The notes: generated by a model not told the origin, from the sequence alone. 64,000 bases of DNA from Sphingomonas abaci (GCF_014199625.1 NZ_JACHNY010000002.1:1-64000); one strand, 5' to 3'; counted from the first letter of the stretch, positions 22,429 to 30,411 are shown. A program made the numbers and translations.

Positions 22429-22960
22429 CGATCACCCCCAGTTCTGCTTCTGCTGCCAATTCCAGGAACTCTGCGCGCACGTCAGGCCGGGCCCGGTTCC
22501 AGGCGCGCTGGATCGCCATGAGTTCGTGATGCTCCCAGTCGTCGTCGATGAACGACGGCTGCTCAATTTCCGCCCGACGCTTTACGGCCTGAATGCGCGT
22601 CTCGCGATCGTCGAGATGTTCGTCGCGCGCGGTCTTGAGCACGTCGAGCGCGTCGGAGGTCGGCAGGTTCGCGACGGCCTCGTGATGCTCGTAGGTCAGG
22701 CTGGCGTCGCGCATGTGCGGCGGGAACGCAGTCGCCACCTTCGCCGCGGCCTTGAGCGCCTTTGGTGCGATGCCCAGCTCGTCCGCCAGGAAGTCGAACT
22801 CCGCCTGGTGGCCGAATTGCTCCTTGCCGGTCGCAATCCAGTCGGCGAGCTTCCAGTCGAGCGCCGTCCGTTCATGCAGCAGATCCTTGCCAGTCGACAG
22901 CCAGTCAGCAAACCCGGCGGGCGGTGATGCCGCCTCTATCGTCGCAAGCGCATTCATCAT
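22421..22960 (-). CDS. Helical regulatory-type protein, unknown
   Basis: Encodes 179 residues (ATG 22960; a second ATG at 22957 follows in the ATGATG overlap). It contains LDWKLADWIATGKEQFG, then LADELGIAPKALKAAAKVATAFPP, which looks like a helix-turn-helix followed by an arginine/aspartate-rich region (ARDEHLDDRETRIQAVKRRA). Related sequences in phages and plasmids sit near replication or packaging genes and may bind DNA in a ParB-like way. The function is inferred only from the HTH appearance. Confidence 0.6.
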   Translation of the reverse strand: MMNALATIEAASPPAGFADWLSTGKDLLHERTALDWKLADWIATGKEQFGHQAEFDFLADELGIAPKALKAAAKVATAFPPHMRDASLTYEHHEAVANLPTSDALDVLKTARDEHLDDRETRIQAVKRRAEIEQPSFIDDDWEHHELMAIQRAWNRARPDVRAEFLELAAEAELGVIDA

Positions 22961-23286
22961 TTCCTCCCTTCATGATTGCGGAGAGCGGTGAGGGCGGCCT
23001 GCTGCTCGGTGATCACGCCAGCCGCTACGGTCATCAGGAACTGGATGTTGGTCGTGCGGTCGGGGTGAACACGGCGAGGCCATGCCTGCAACTGTTCGAC
23101 CAGCCAGCCGTCCATCACACAGTTCGGCACCGTCCATCCAGCTGCTTGTGCATCGCCAGCAACACCGAGCTTCACGAGCCCGCCGTTCTCCTGATAATGT
23201 TCGGTCACGTCCGCGAACGTCATGCCCTCGTTCGAAACGACGACGCCGGGTTTTGCCTCGTCATCCTGTGTCTGGGGGTGGGTCAT
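22957..23286 (-). CDS. Hypothetical early protein
   Basis: Encodes 109 residues. The C-terminal half (VHPDRTTNIQFLMTVAAGVITEQQAALTALRNHEGRK) appears helical. It is coupled to both neighbours by overlapping stop and start codons (ATGATG at 22955-22960 and ATGG at 23283-23286). No recognised family. Confidence 0.55.
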   Translation of the reverse strand: MTHPQTQDDEAKPGVVVSNEGMTFADVTEHYQENGGLVKLGVAGDAQAAGWTVPNCVMDGWLVEQLQAWPRRVHPDRTTNIQFLMTVAAGVITEQQAALTALRNHEGRK

Positions 23287-23492
23287 GGGCGGGGTTCCAT
23301 GTAAAGATTTTCCGGTTTTCTTTGCACGTCTGGGCGATCTGCAAAGTTTTTTGCCATTTCTTGGCCTGCGGCGTATTCAGCGCGCGCCACATCGAGGCTG
23401 ATGCGATGCTCGGTGTAGAGGCGAAGGAATGCCCGTCGGTCTCCAGAGACTCCAGCCGCATGAATAGCCTTTAGGACATCCGCGCGCTTCAC
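23283..23492 (-). CDS. 69-residue hypothetical protein
   Basis: The start is GTG at 23492, overlapping the upstream stop as GTGA; the frame continues upstream but without initiation signals. The product begins VKRADVLKAIHAAGVSGDRR and is helical and basic (AFLRLYTEHRISLDVARAEYAAGQE). It may be a small DNA-binding or regulatory protein; no family was recognised. Confidence 0.55.
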   Translation of the reverse strand: MKRADVLKAIHAAGVSGDRRAFLRLYTEHRISLDVARAEYAAGQEMAKNFADRPDVQRKPENLYMEPRP

Positions 23493-24232
23493 GCCTCCTT
23501 CTCCCCGGCAAGGGCGAGGGCACGGCCGCGAGCGATGGCAGCACGGGCAACCCTCACGAAATCGCCGTCGTCCTGATCGCCGGCACGCACCTTTTCCTTG
23601 AACACTCCGGCCCAATCGCCATCGTCCAACGTGACAGCTACCACCTCCCGCGCTTCGATTAGGTCGGAGTCGACGGGCTCGGAAAGCAGGGCGACGATGC
23701 CGTTGGCAGCCGCCGCGTCACCCGCGTCCCCGAACGATCCATCCCACTTTAACATCCGCCGCAGCAGTGCGACGGCTTCACGCCCCGCAACCTCCGTCAG
23801 GTCAGGCTTGGTGTCTGCCTGGGGGGTGGGCTGGGGGGTGTAGGCGACAACGCGAAGCAGCTTGTGGCCATAGGCAGTGACCGGCTCACGCGACCAGTCC
23901 CAGCGATGCCCGTAGCGAATACTGACCTTGCCGTCGTCAATGACCGCAATCGGCTTTTCACTGTCCCAATCGGCCGGGGCAGCGTCGCCGCCATGCCACG
24001 GCTTCATGCCCTCAGGGATCACCGCCTCCGTCTGACGGTAATGCGGGTGGTCGGCGGGCAAGCGGATGCTGGCGACATGCTCCCAGTGGAATTGCTTGGC
24101 GAGATAGGTGTCATCGCCAATCCACGGATATCGCCCGTGGTTGTAGGTGCCTCGGATCGGTTGCCAGTCTTGAAGCCACCCCGGCCGCTTACCATCCACG
24201 GCGATGGCAGGGCCCCATTCGATGTCGGTCAT
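23489..24232 (-). CDS. Hypothetical protein with PWHGGD module
   Basis: Encodes 247 residues from ATG 24232 (ATGA overlap with the upstream gene). Around residues 70-135 it contains IPEGMKPWHGGDAAPADWD followed by VAYTPQP. The same module occurs near the C-terminus of the plus-strand early gene at 34415-35287 (VPEGMNPWHGGDTAPSDWD ... IIAYTPKA). The rest is acidic and helical. The shared block suggests a mobile small domain in this phage family; function unknown. Confidence 0.65.
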   Translation of the reverse strand: MTDIEWGPAIAVDGKRPGWLQDWQPIRGTYNHGRYPWIGDDTYLAKQFHWEHVASIRLPADHPHYRQTEAVIPEGMKPWHGGDAAPADWDSEKPIAVIDDGKVSIRYGHRWDWSREPVTAYGHKLLRVVAYTPQPTPQADTKPDLTEVAGREAVALLRRMLKWDGSFGDAGDAAAANGIVALLSEPVDSDLIEAREVVAVTLDDGDWAGVFKEKVRAGDQDDGDFVRVARAAIARGRALALAGEKEA

Positions 24233-24420
24233 GCTGCCAACTCCCCGTTGCGGTCCTTGGTCAACTTGTGGCCGTCCGAGAACACGGCGTATCGGTCGCC
24301 GGCGTAGTAGGCGCCGTACCACGCCATGATCGGGGCGATGCTGGCGCGCTGGCAGTGTACGACGGCCTCTTTCGGCCGCGCGTCACTGTTCACGAACTTC
24401 AGCTCCACGATGTCGGTCAT
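24229..24420 (-). CDS. 63-residue hypothetical protein
   Basis: The start ATG at 24420 has GGAGC upstream. The product begins MTDIVELKFVNSDARPKEAV and includes MAWYGAYYAGDRYAVFSDG. It is coupled by ATGA to the PWHGGD-module gene. No family was recognised. Confidence 0.55.
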   Translation of the reverse strand: MTDIVELKFVNSDARPKEAVVHCQRASIAPIMAWYGAYYAGDRYAVFSDGHKLTKDRNGELAA

Positions 24421-24437
24421 ATCGGTTGCTCCAAAGG

Positions 24438-24587
24438 TCACGAGGCAGCCAGCCACGATGACAGGTAGAAGGAAGCCCAGCCGGCGGGGATGCCGTACCG
24501 AGCCGCGAGTTTGTCGGGTGAGGCAGTGCGCAGACGGTCGCGCGGGGTTGCCATCATCGCCAGGAGGAAGGGGGTTAGGCCGGTCAT
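24438..24587 (-). CDS. 49-residue hypothetical protein
   Basis: ATG at 24587 is preceded on the minus strand by an upstream purine-poor region, so initiation is uncertain. The product (MTGLTPFLLAMMATPRDRL...) contains TASPDKLAARYGIPAGWASFYL, which resembles a short HTH-like helix pair. It follows the iteron-like cluster and may be a remnant or a small regulator. Confidence 0.45.
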   Translation of the reverse strand: MTGLTPFLLAMMATPRDRLRTASPDKLAARYGIPAGWASFYLSSWLAAS

Positions 24588-24597
24588 GCGGCGGGCC

Positions 24598-24875
24598 TGT
24601 CTACGCCCTGGGTGTCTACACCCCTGGTCCAAAACGCAAAACGTTCTGAAACCCCCTCAGCTACCCCTGTTTTACAGCCTTTCCTTTTATTTACCTTATA
24701 GGGTGTAGACAGTGTAGACAGGGGGGTAGAGGCCGCAGAAAACAGCCGTTTTTGGTGACTACACCCTAGCGTAGACAAGGTGTGGACAAGGGTGTGGACG
24801 TAAGGCCGATACGGGCCTTTGTGTCTACGGCTGGACCACGAATGTCTACGCTTCGGAAGGAGGGGTGTGGACACC
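24598..24875. repeat. Iteron-like GTGTAGACA cluster, candidate replication origin
   Basis: About ten copies of GTGTAGACA/TGTCTACAC and close variants lie in both orientations: 24598 and 24613 (TGTCTACGCC, TGTCTACACC), 24703 and 24712 (a tandem pair of GTGTAGACA), 24754 (GTGACTACACC), 24769 (GCGTAGACAA), 24780 and 24791 (GTGTGGACAA, GGTGTGGACG), 24821 and 24843 (TGTCTACGG, TGTCTACGC), and 24864 (GGTGTGGACACC, palindromic). They surround an AT-rich stretch (24669-24700, TTTTACAGCCTTTCC and onward). The array directly follows the VapE/primase-type ATPase gene, as iterons do beside initiator genes. No gene is supported in this gap. Confidence 0.7.
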
Positions 24876-24876
24876 T

Positions 24877-26067
24877 TCATGCGGGCAGCCTCCACATACG
24901 GGCGCTGCGCCGAGTGCCGTCTGACAGGCGTTCCTTGCCGACCGTCTGAACCCACCCGAGGTCGGCCATTACCGCGGCGATACGATCCTTTGAACGCTGA
25001 TCGTGCTGCGCGATCGGCATCTTGAGCGCCTCGGTCAGCAGCTGCGCCGAGGTGTAAGCGAACCCGGGCGTCAGGAACGCGGAGATGGTGTCTTCCCAGA
25101 CATCGCCCTGCATCCGGCTGTCCTGCTCGCGGATCGCCAGCTTCGACTCTTCGTCCGTCAGCCACCATTGCTCGCCATCGCGGAAACGGGCCACGGCCTC
25201 GGCCCAGAGCTGGTCACGCTTGCGCTCGATGCGCGGCAGGTCGATCGCGGTGCAGGCAACAGGCCAGAAGCGCCGGTTGCCCGTGCTGTCGGTCAGGTAG
25301 CCTTGCCCGGCCTTGGGGTTGACCGACGCGGCAAGCACGCACTGGCGGGGGTACTCGACGGTATGCCGCCCATAGGACGGTCGCGTCTTGTCGACCTGCA
25401 TGGTGATGATCGCTTTGACGAGCTCAACGTCAGCCTTGCGCAGCGCGGAAAGCTCGGCGAACTCGACAACCCACTTGCCGGCGATCTGCTCGACGAAACG
25501 TTTATGATCGCGCAGCTCGTTGACCATCTCCGTGAAGTAGGAAGCGCCGAACAGCGACCGGAGCGCGGTGGATTTCTTGAGGCCCTGTGGCCCCTCGAGC
25601 ACCAACATCGTGTCCATCTTGCAGCCAGGCTGGTAGACGCGCGCGACCGCACCGATCATCCACTTGGCGCCAACAGCGCGCTCGTAGGGCGTGTCCGCAG
25701 TACCGAACAGAATGTGCAGGAATCGGTCGAGCCGCTTGGTGCCGTCCCATTTCAGCGCGTCGAGATGCTCACGCACCGGATGGTACTTATTGAACAGCGC
25801 GGTGCGCGCGACAGCTGCAGGAATGTCGGTCTTGCTCGGCTGGAAACCGGCCTGTTCGATCATGGTCTGGATGTCGACGTAATCGGCATCGCCCAGCGGC
25901 TCACCGCACCATTCGACCTGGCCCGTCAGCTCGTTATGGCGGATTTGCTTGCCCAGACCGGGCAGGTTCCGCATGTACTGCATCAGGTTGTAGAGCGTCT
26001 TCTTCTCGCCCTTCGACCCGATTTGCAGCTGCCCGCGCCATGCATTGAGGGGGATCGGCTCACCCAT
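24877..26067 (-). CDS. VapE-family replicative ATPase/helicase
   Basis: Encodes 396 residues from ATG 26067, overlapping the nuclease gene by eight bases. Residues 159-166 (GPQGLKKS) are the Walker A motif of the virulence-associated E family; KWVVEFAEL is the Walker B region, and AASVNPKAGQGYLTDSTGNRRFWP contains the conserved arginine-finger block. The C-terminal region (from about 345) looks like a winged helix for DNA binding. In phages and satellites these proteins act as replication helicases or initiators. It lies beside the iteron-like array. Despite the name, no role in virulence is implied. Confidence 0.85.
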   Translation of the reverse strand: MGEPIPLNAWRGQLQIGSKGEKKTLYNLMQYMRNLPGLGKQIRHNELTGQVEWCGEPLGDADYVDIQTMIEQAGFQPSKTDIPAAVARTALFNKYHPVREHLDALKWDGTKRLDRFLHILFGTADTPYERAVGAKWMIGAVARVYQPGCKMDTMLVLEGPQGLKKSTALRSLFGASYFTEMVNELRDHKRFVEQIAGKWVVEFAELSALRKADVELVKAIITMQVDKTRPSYGRHTVEYPRQCVLAASVNPKAGQGYLTDSTGNRRFWPVACTAIDLPRIERKRDQLWAEAVARFRDGEQWWLTDEESKLAIREQDSRMQGDVWEDTISAFLTPGFAYTSAQLLTEALKMPIAQHDQRSKDRIAAVMADLGWVQTVGKERLSDGTRRSARMWRLPA

Positions 26068-26380
26068 TGATCCGCTCCAAGGTGAGGGCCACCGCATCGT
26101 CACCGGTGCCATCGGTGGAGCGAGCCAGGATGTAGATGCCGCCCGCCCGGGTAAGGGCTTCGGCGAACGCGCGCTGCTTCGGGCGCCAAGCGTCGCGGCC
26201 GACCTTGGCTTCGATGCCGAACATGCGTCCGCCGACGCACGCCAGGATGTCGGCGCTGCCGGGCAGGCCATAGCGAAGCATCCGGCCGTCAACCTTGGCG
26301 GCGCCAGTGGCGTTGCTCCAGGCAAGACCCATGGGGGAAACGGCAAGCAGCAGCTTGTTCACGAGGTCGGCGTGCGTCAT
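26060..26380 (-). CDS. VRR-NUC domain nuclease
   Basis: Encodes 106 residues from ATG 26380 (ATGA overlap with the helicase gene). GLPGSADILACVGGRMFGIEAKVGRDAWRPKQRAFAEAL contains the core of VRR-NUC nucleases (G--D-----G----IE-K----R--Q--F). The D, E and K of this motif form the PD-(D/E)XK active site. It is probably a Holliday-junction or flap-processing nuclease that works with the adjacent helicase during replication. Confidence 0.85.
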   Translation of the reverse strand: MTHADLVNKLLLAVSPMGLAWSNATGAAKVDGRMLRYGLPGSADILACVGGRMFGIEAKVGRDAWRPKQRAFAEALTRAGGIYILARSTDGTGDDAVALTLERING

Positions 26381-27756
26381 GCGCCGGCCCTCCACTGCTG
26401 ACGCTGACGCATGATGTGGCCGGCCCAGGCAGTCGGGTATTTGTACCGCCGCTGCTTGCCGAGCTCGATCAGTTGCTCGAGCGTCCGCGCCGACTTGAGC
26501 TCGTGGCGCTTGCGGGCGCGGATGGCGTCAAGGTCCACAACCTCAAGTTCACCCTCTACCTGTTCGATCTCCCTGCTCTGCACCGCATAGGCGTGACCGC
26601 AGCCCGGGCACTCAGGCGCCGGCGAGTGGACGAGGAAGCAGGTCGGGCACTGCTTGACCGGCACTTCAGATTTCGCGCCGCGCTTCTTTTTCGGCCGATC
26701 CTCCAGCGACCATTCCCGGTCGTCGTCGGGCAGACCGTGCCGCATGGCGTTGCCGGCATGATCGAGCACGATCGCGTGCGGCTTGCCTGCAGCTGGACGA
26801 AGGCCGCGGCCGATCTGCTGCAGGTGCAAGGACAGCGATTGCGTAGGCCGCAGGAGGATCACCGCCTCGACTGCAGGCACGTCGAAGCCCTCGCCGAACA
26901 GATCGGCGTTGGACAGCACCTGAATAGCGCCGCTGGAGAAATCGGCCACGATCGCATCGCGCGCGCCGCTGTCCATGCTGCCATCGACATGGGCGGATGG
27001 GATGCCCGCAGCCTGGAACTGCGCGGCGATGTTGCGGCTATGCTCGATCGACACCGCGAACACGATCGCGCGCTTGCCAGCTGCCAGCCGCTGATAGTGC
27101 TGCACTGCGTCGCCGACGATGGACGGCTTGTCCATCACCCGGGCGAGATCCTCGCGCTTGAAGTCGCCGCCCTGCATGGCGACGGAGGCAACGTCAGTGG
27201 TCGTTGGTGCGTAGAGCCGATAATCGCACAGCGCGCCGCGCTCCATGAGGTCGGCGACCGATGGCCCCTGAACCATGCTTTCGAACCAGGCGCCGAGCCC
27301 GCGGCCGTCCAATCGCCAAGGGGTAGCGGTCAGGCCGATGATCTGCGCGCGCGGACACGCCTCGTAGATTTGTTGATACTGCGCGGCGCCCATGTGGTGG
27401 CACTCGTCGAAGATGATCAGGTCAGGCGCGGGCAGCTTGCCCAGTCGCCGGCTCAGCGTCTGCACCGAGCCGACCTGCACCATGGCGTCGCGGTCGCCGA
27501 TTGATCCGCCCATGACCAGGCTGTGCGGGATTTCCATCGACCAGAACGTGCGGCTGGCCTGCAGGATGATTTCGCGGCGGTGGACAACCCACCAGCAACG
27601 CCGGCCGCGCTCGGCCGCGGTCTTGACCATATACGCGCTGGTGACGGTCTTGCCCCCGCCCGTTGCCAGCTGGACCAGCACGGTGCGATCCATGCTGCGG
27701 AACTGCGTCCGGATGTCGGCGATCAACGCCTGCTGATAGTCGCGAAGCTCGATCAT
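26377..27756 (-). CDS. DEAD/DEAH-box helicase with zinc ribbon
   Basis: Encodes 459 residues. Walker A is ATGGGKT (31-37), the DExH box reads DECHHMG, motif III is GLTATP, and motif VI is QQIGRGLRP, so this is a superfamily 2 helicase. A C-terminal four-cysteine knuckle (CPTC, then CPGC, about 380-400) and a basic tail follow. It starts the replication operon transcribed toward the nuclease and VapE genes. It likely unwinds branched DNA during phage replication. Confidence 0.9.
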   Translation of the reverse strand: MIELRDYQQALIADIRTQFRSMDRTVLVQLATGGGKTVTSAYMVKTAAERGRRCWWVVHRREIILQASRTFWSMEIPHSLVMGGSIGDRDAMVQVGSVQTLSRRLGKLPAPDLIIFDECHHMGAAQYQQIYEACPRAQIIGLTATPWRLDGRGLGAWFESMVQGPSVADLMERGALCDYRLYAPTTTDVASVAMQGGDFKREDLARVMDKPSIVGDAVQHYQRLAAGKRAIVFAVSIEHSRNIAAQFQAAGIPSAHVDGSMDSGARDAIVADFSSGAIQVLSNADLFGEGFDVPAVEAVILLRPTQSLSLHLQQIGRGLRPAAGKPHAIVLDHAGNAMRHGLPDDDREWSLEDRPKKKRGAKSEVPVKQCPTCFLVHSPAPECPGCGHAYAVQSREIEQVEGELEVVDLDAIRARKRHELKSARTLEQLIELGKQRRYKYPTAWAGHIMRQRQQWRAGA

Positions 27757-28082
27757 ACGGTTGCTCGCTGGATCATCTGCGCCGCGAAGATCATCGACTC
27801 CACGGCAACCCGGGTGAACGCCAGCGAGCGGGCTGACGCGGCGGAAAGACAGGCGAGGCCAGCGACGCGCGCAGCTTCCATCAGGATAGGCTCAGCCTCG
27901 GGCCGGCAGCGGCGTAGAGCAGCTGTCGCACGATCGCGCAGCGACATGAGCTCAACCCGAGTTGCCAGAGACAGCGGGTCGCTGTTCGGGTAGTGGACGC
28001 TGACTGTGGCTCGGTACGCGGCGTCCAGATCCGGTGTCGGCCGGATCGGAACGACGTTGGTCTGGCGCGGCGCGGCGGTCAT
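27753..28082 (-). CDS. Hypothetical early protein
   Basis: Encodes 109 residues, mostly helical and alanine/arginine-rich (LATRVELMSLRDRATAALRR; EAARVAGLACLSAASARSLA). It overlaps the helicase gene and the preceding small gene by ATGA. It is likely an accessory of the early operon. No family was recognised. Confidence 0.6.
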   Translation of the reverse strand: MTAAPRQTNVVPIRPTPDLDAAYRATVSVHYPNSDPLSLATRVELMSLRDRATAALRRCRPEAEPILMEAARVAGLACLSAASARSLAFTRVAVESMIFAAQMIQRATV

Positions 28083-28270
28083 CGCCGCAAATCCCGACCG
28101 GCGCGCTGGTGACGATCAGGCCCACGCACGGTGCGAACAACCGGGCTTTCACGCCGCCAGCGCTGTATGATCGGCTTGCACACGCCGTAATGGTCGCAGA
28201 GATCAGGCTCGATACGGCCGGGAGCGACCGTCTGCCAATCCTCGGGAACACTGAGGAAACGCGCGCTCAC
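28079..28270 (-). CDS. 63-residue HTH-like protein
   Basis: The start is GTG at 28270, overlapping the previous stop as GTGA. The product begins VSARFLSVPEDWQTVAPGRIE and contains DLCDHYGVCKPIIQRWRRES, which resembles a short helix-turn-helix followed by a very basic C-terminus. A single-domain DNA-binding regulator is plausible. Confidence 0.55.
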   Translation of the reverse strand: MSARFLSVPEDWQTVAPGRIEPDLCDHYGVCKPIIQRWRRESPVVRTVRGPDRHQRAGRDLRR

Positions 28271-28842
28271 GCCGCCATCCTCCGGTTGCGCATCCATTCG
28301 GCGCGCTCGATGATTTCCGGATCCGACAGCACAGCATGGCCACGCCGCCAGAACTTCCCCTTGGGGTCAGGACGGCCGGTTGCGGTGCAACGCCAAACTG
28401 CACCGAACTGGCGAAGATAGTCAGCTGCCTGCCCTGCCTCGGACATGTCGCGATGGAACGGCGTCGCTGCGCCGACACCAGTGATTGTGCGGCTGACTGG
28501 CAGCTGGATTGGCGCCGGCCGTGCCTTAGGCGCGGGCTGCACCGGCTCCTTCTTGACCGGAACATAGCCGGCCTCGATGCGCCAACGCCGCAGCACACCG
28601 ACGGCCCGGCCATACATCTCGGTCAGCTCTTCCAGCTTCAGGCCAGCATGTTCCGCAAAATCCGCCGGCATCGGCGCAGGCTGACGAGAGGCATTCGGTC
28701 GGCGCTCCCGACCCACTTCCTTGTTCCATTGCGCTACTTGCTCACTCGAAGCGTGATAGTGAGTCCGCAGCTCACGACACGTCATGCGGGCAGACGTCTC
28801 GGCGTAATCAGCGGGCCGGAAGCGAGATTTGGGCCGGCTCAT
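28267..28842 (-). CDS. DNA-binding early protein with repeated HTH-like modules
   Basis: Encodes 191 residues. Two similar helix-turn-helix-like units are visible: MTCRELRTHYHASSEQVAQW (about 20-39) and LKLEELTEMYGRAVGVLRRW (about 69-88). A C-terminal domain contains GAVWRCTATGRPDPKGKFWRRG. The repeated W-ending HTH also appears in the neighbouring 63-residue protein (HYGVCKPIIQRW), so related modules have been copied within the operon. It may regulate early or late transcription. Confidence 0.6.
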   Translation of the reverse strand: MSRPKSRFRPADYAETSARMTCRELRTHYHASSEQVAQWNKEVGRERRPNASRQPAPMPADFAEHAGLKLEELTEMYGRAVGVLRRWRIEAGYVPVKKEPVQPAPKARPAPIQLPVSRTITGVGAATPFHRDMSEAGQAADYLRQFGAVWRCTATGRPDPKGKFWRRGHAVLSDPEIIERAEWMRNRRMAA

Positions 28843-29297
28843 GCCGCGCGCCCCTGACTGGAGAACGGCATCAGTTCGGCAATGATGATGTCGATGGCTT
28901 CGGTAGCCGGCGCCTCCTCGGTGTGATCGATGCGCTTGTCCGCCGCAAAGCCCATGAAAACGCCAAGAGCCTGCATCGCGTTGACCGCGCTATCCAACGG
29001 GCAATCGGCGTCGGCCTCTTCGGTGGGCGTGCCGGTGTAGCCAATAGTCGCTAGGATCGCCTGAACAGCTGGCTGTCCCAGCACCACGGCAATAGACAGC
29101 GCCACCGACAGCGGCGGCTCCTTGTCCTCGACCCGGTAGGCCTTGATACGACGCGGCTTGTAGCCGGACGCTTCACCGAGCGCTTCGTCCGTCCACCCGG
29201 CGAGCTGCGCGCGGCGGAGGATCGACTTAAATACCGATTGGACGCGATCAGGGCTGACAATGCCGCGATCGTCTGCTGAACCGATGACGTAGGTCAT
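28839..29297 (-). CDS. Regulatory-type early protein (CII-like position)
   Basis: Encodes 152 residues. ILRRAQLAGWTDEALGEASGYKPRRIKAYR (about 27-56) looks like a helix-turn-helix DNA-binding segment. An acidic C-terminal half (DHTEEAPATEAIDIIIAEL) follows. The gene is third in the leftward early transcript, where CII-type activators sit in lambdoid phages. Function is inferred from HTH and position. Confidence 0.6.
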   Translation of the reverse strand: MTYVIGSADDRGIVSPDRVQSVFKSILRRAQLAGWTDEALGEASGYKPRRIKAYRVEDKEPPLSVALSIAVVLGQPAVQAILATIGYTGTPTEEADADCPLDSAVNAMQALGVFMGFAADKRIDHTEEAPATEAIDIIIAELMPFSSQGRAA

Positions 29298-29467
29298 GCG
29301 ATAGCCTCGTTATGGGTGGAATTGGAAAAAGCGGCGGGACGAAAGGGGATCGCCCCGCCGAGGTGCTGAACCGCGGCGGATTGCGGCACAGGGAGACGGT
29401 CGGCGACCTGCCGCGCAGCGTCGTGTTCAGCGACGCGAAGGGTGCGCAGGCGGTCGAGCCAGGTCAT
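29294..29467 (-). CDS. 57-residue early protein
   Basis: Reading the minus strand from ATG 29467 gives MTWLDRLRTLRVAEHDAARQ and so on, ending NSTHNEAIA before TGA at 29294. It overlaps the Cro-like gene upstream (29464-29467) and the next gene downstream (29294-29297), both as ATGA, which strongly supports a real coupled gene. The N-terminal half is amphipathic helix. No family was recognised. Confidence 0.65.
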   Translation of the reverse strand: MTWLDRLRTLRVAEHDAARQVADRLPVPQSAAVQHLGGAIPFRPAAFSNSTHNEAIA

Positions 29468-29658
29468 GCGGCGGCTTGGACGTCGGTAGGGACGTGCAGC
29501 TCAAGCGCGATCAGCGTTGAAGCGCTGGGATTCCAGCGTGGGTCATCAACCCCCTGCAACGTATTCGGGTGAAGACCGGCTTGTTCAGCGAGAGCCTTCT
29601 TCGTGACGCCGGGGCGTTTAAGATACGCACGGATGCGTTCGATCGTGCTGCTAACCAT
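29464..29658 (-). CDS. Cro-like transcriptional regulator
   Basis: Encodes 64 residues from ATG 29658 (a TTG two codons earlier is less likely). TIERIRAYLKRPGVTKKALAEQAGLHPNTLQGV is a helix-turn-helix of the Cro/CI type. It is the first gene of the leftward early operon, opposite the S24 repressor, with operator O1 between its promoter boxes. It probably competes with the repressor for the CACATCNNGATGTG operators. Confidence 0.75.
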   Translation of the reverse strand: MVSSTIERIRAYLKRPGVTKKALAEQAGLHPNTLQGVDDPRWNPSASTLIALELHVPTDVQAAA

Positions 29659-29666
29659 GAGCAACG

Positions 29667-29694
29667 AATAAACACATCCGGATGTGATTTACAA
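29667..29694 (-). promoter_or_regulatory. Leftward early promoter with operator O1
   Basis: On the minus strand TTGTAA (29694-29689), a 16-bp spacer and TTTATT (29672-29667) make a plausible sigma70-type promoter for the Cro-like gene. The spacer is filled by the perfect palindrome CACATCCGGATGTG (29673-29686). Repressor bound there would block RNA polymerase. Confidence 0.65.
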
Positions 29695-29703
29695 GGGCAC
29701 AAT

Positions 29704-29717
29704 CACATCACGATGGG
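29704..29717. promoter_or_regulatory. Operator O2
   Basis: CACATCACGATGGG, a variant of CACATCNNGATGTG with one imperfect half. It lies 17 bp from O1 and 25 bp before the preferred repressor start, so it may serve for autoregulation or cooperative binding. Confidence 0.6.
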
Positions 29718-29742
29718 AAAAGTGCGTGGTAGTTGGTCAAGT

Positions 29743-30411
29743 ATGGACCGTACCCCTGACGAACGTCGCCAAATCCTCCGTACCTTCATGCAGGAGCGAG
29801 GGCTGAAAGCGGCGGGGTGGGCGCGCCAAGCTGGTGTGTCTGCCAACTCGATATATAATTTTCTGAACGATCAGGGCGCTGACAGCCTCCGCCCGGAGAC
29901 ATACGCGGCCTTGGCTAAGGTTGTCGGTGAACCTGTGTGGAAGCTGAGCGGCGACGAGCCGGAAGCTATGAGCCCGACCGCTCTATGGGTGGTGGGCTAT
30001 GTTGAGGCCGGGTCTTTCCGCGATGCGGTTGAGTGGGACCGGTCTCGCTGGTATGCCATTGATGTGCCTGTGCAACCTCGATTTCGAAAGAACGCCAAGG
30101 CTTTAGAAGTCCGTGGCCCTTCCATGAACCTCGACTATCCGCCTGGATCGGTGGTCATATGGGTCGACATGCTAGACGCGCGTCCACCACGAGATCGCGA
30201 CCATGTGATTGTCTATGCTCATTCACTGGATGGCGAGATTGAAGCCACCGTGAAGGAATTGCGGGTGGTGGAAGGCAAGCAGTGGCTGTGGCCGCATTCG
30301 AACCACCCCGACCATCAGGCGCCGCTTAATGTCGAGGCTCCCGGCGATCATGTGTCTTGGATCGAGATCAAGGGACTCGTGATAGGCGACTACCGGCAGC
30401 GACACATATAA
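29743..30411 (+). CDS. LexA/CI-type autocleavable repressor, S24 peptidase
   Basis: Encodes 222 residues from ATG 29743; an in-frame ATG at 29713 lies inside operator O2, and neither has a strong ribosome-binding site. Residues 20-45 (LKAAGWARQAGVSANSIYNFL) form the DNA-binding HTH. The C-terminal domain has the Ser-Lys dyad: Ser127 in RGPSMNLDYPPGS and Lys171 in ATVKELRVV. An Ala-Gly bond in YVEAGSF (89-90) is the likely cleavage site. It should maintain lysogeny and be inactivated on RecA filaments after DNA damage. It is flanked by four related operators. Confidence 0.9.
   Translation: MDRTPDERRQILRTFMQERGLKAAGWARQAGVSANSIYNFLNDQGADSLRPETYAALAKVVGEPVWKLSGDEPEAMSPTALWVVGYVEAGSFRDAVEWDRSRWYAIDVPVQPRFRKNAKALEVRGPSMNLDYPPGSVVIWVDMLDARPPRDRDHVIVYAHSLDGEIEATVKELRVVEGKQWLWPHSNHPDHQAPLNVEAPGDHVSWIEIKGLVIGDYRQRHI

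Noticed and set aside
24031-24045. Seventh copy of the late leader element (CTGACGGTAATGC)
   Set aside because: Lies within a coding region in the opposite orientation and lacks the central GCG; probably chance.
24584-25168. 194-residue minus-strand frame reading through the iteron array (VHTLVHTLSTLG)
   Set aside because: The repeats create a periodic peptide, but the frame is out of phase with the VapE gene it overlaps and has no start signal.
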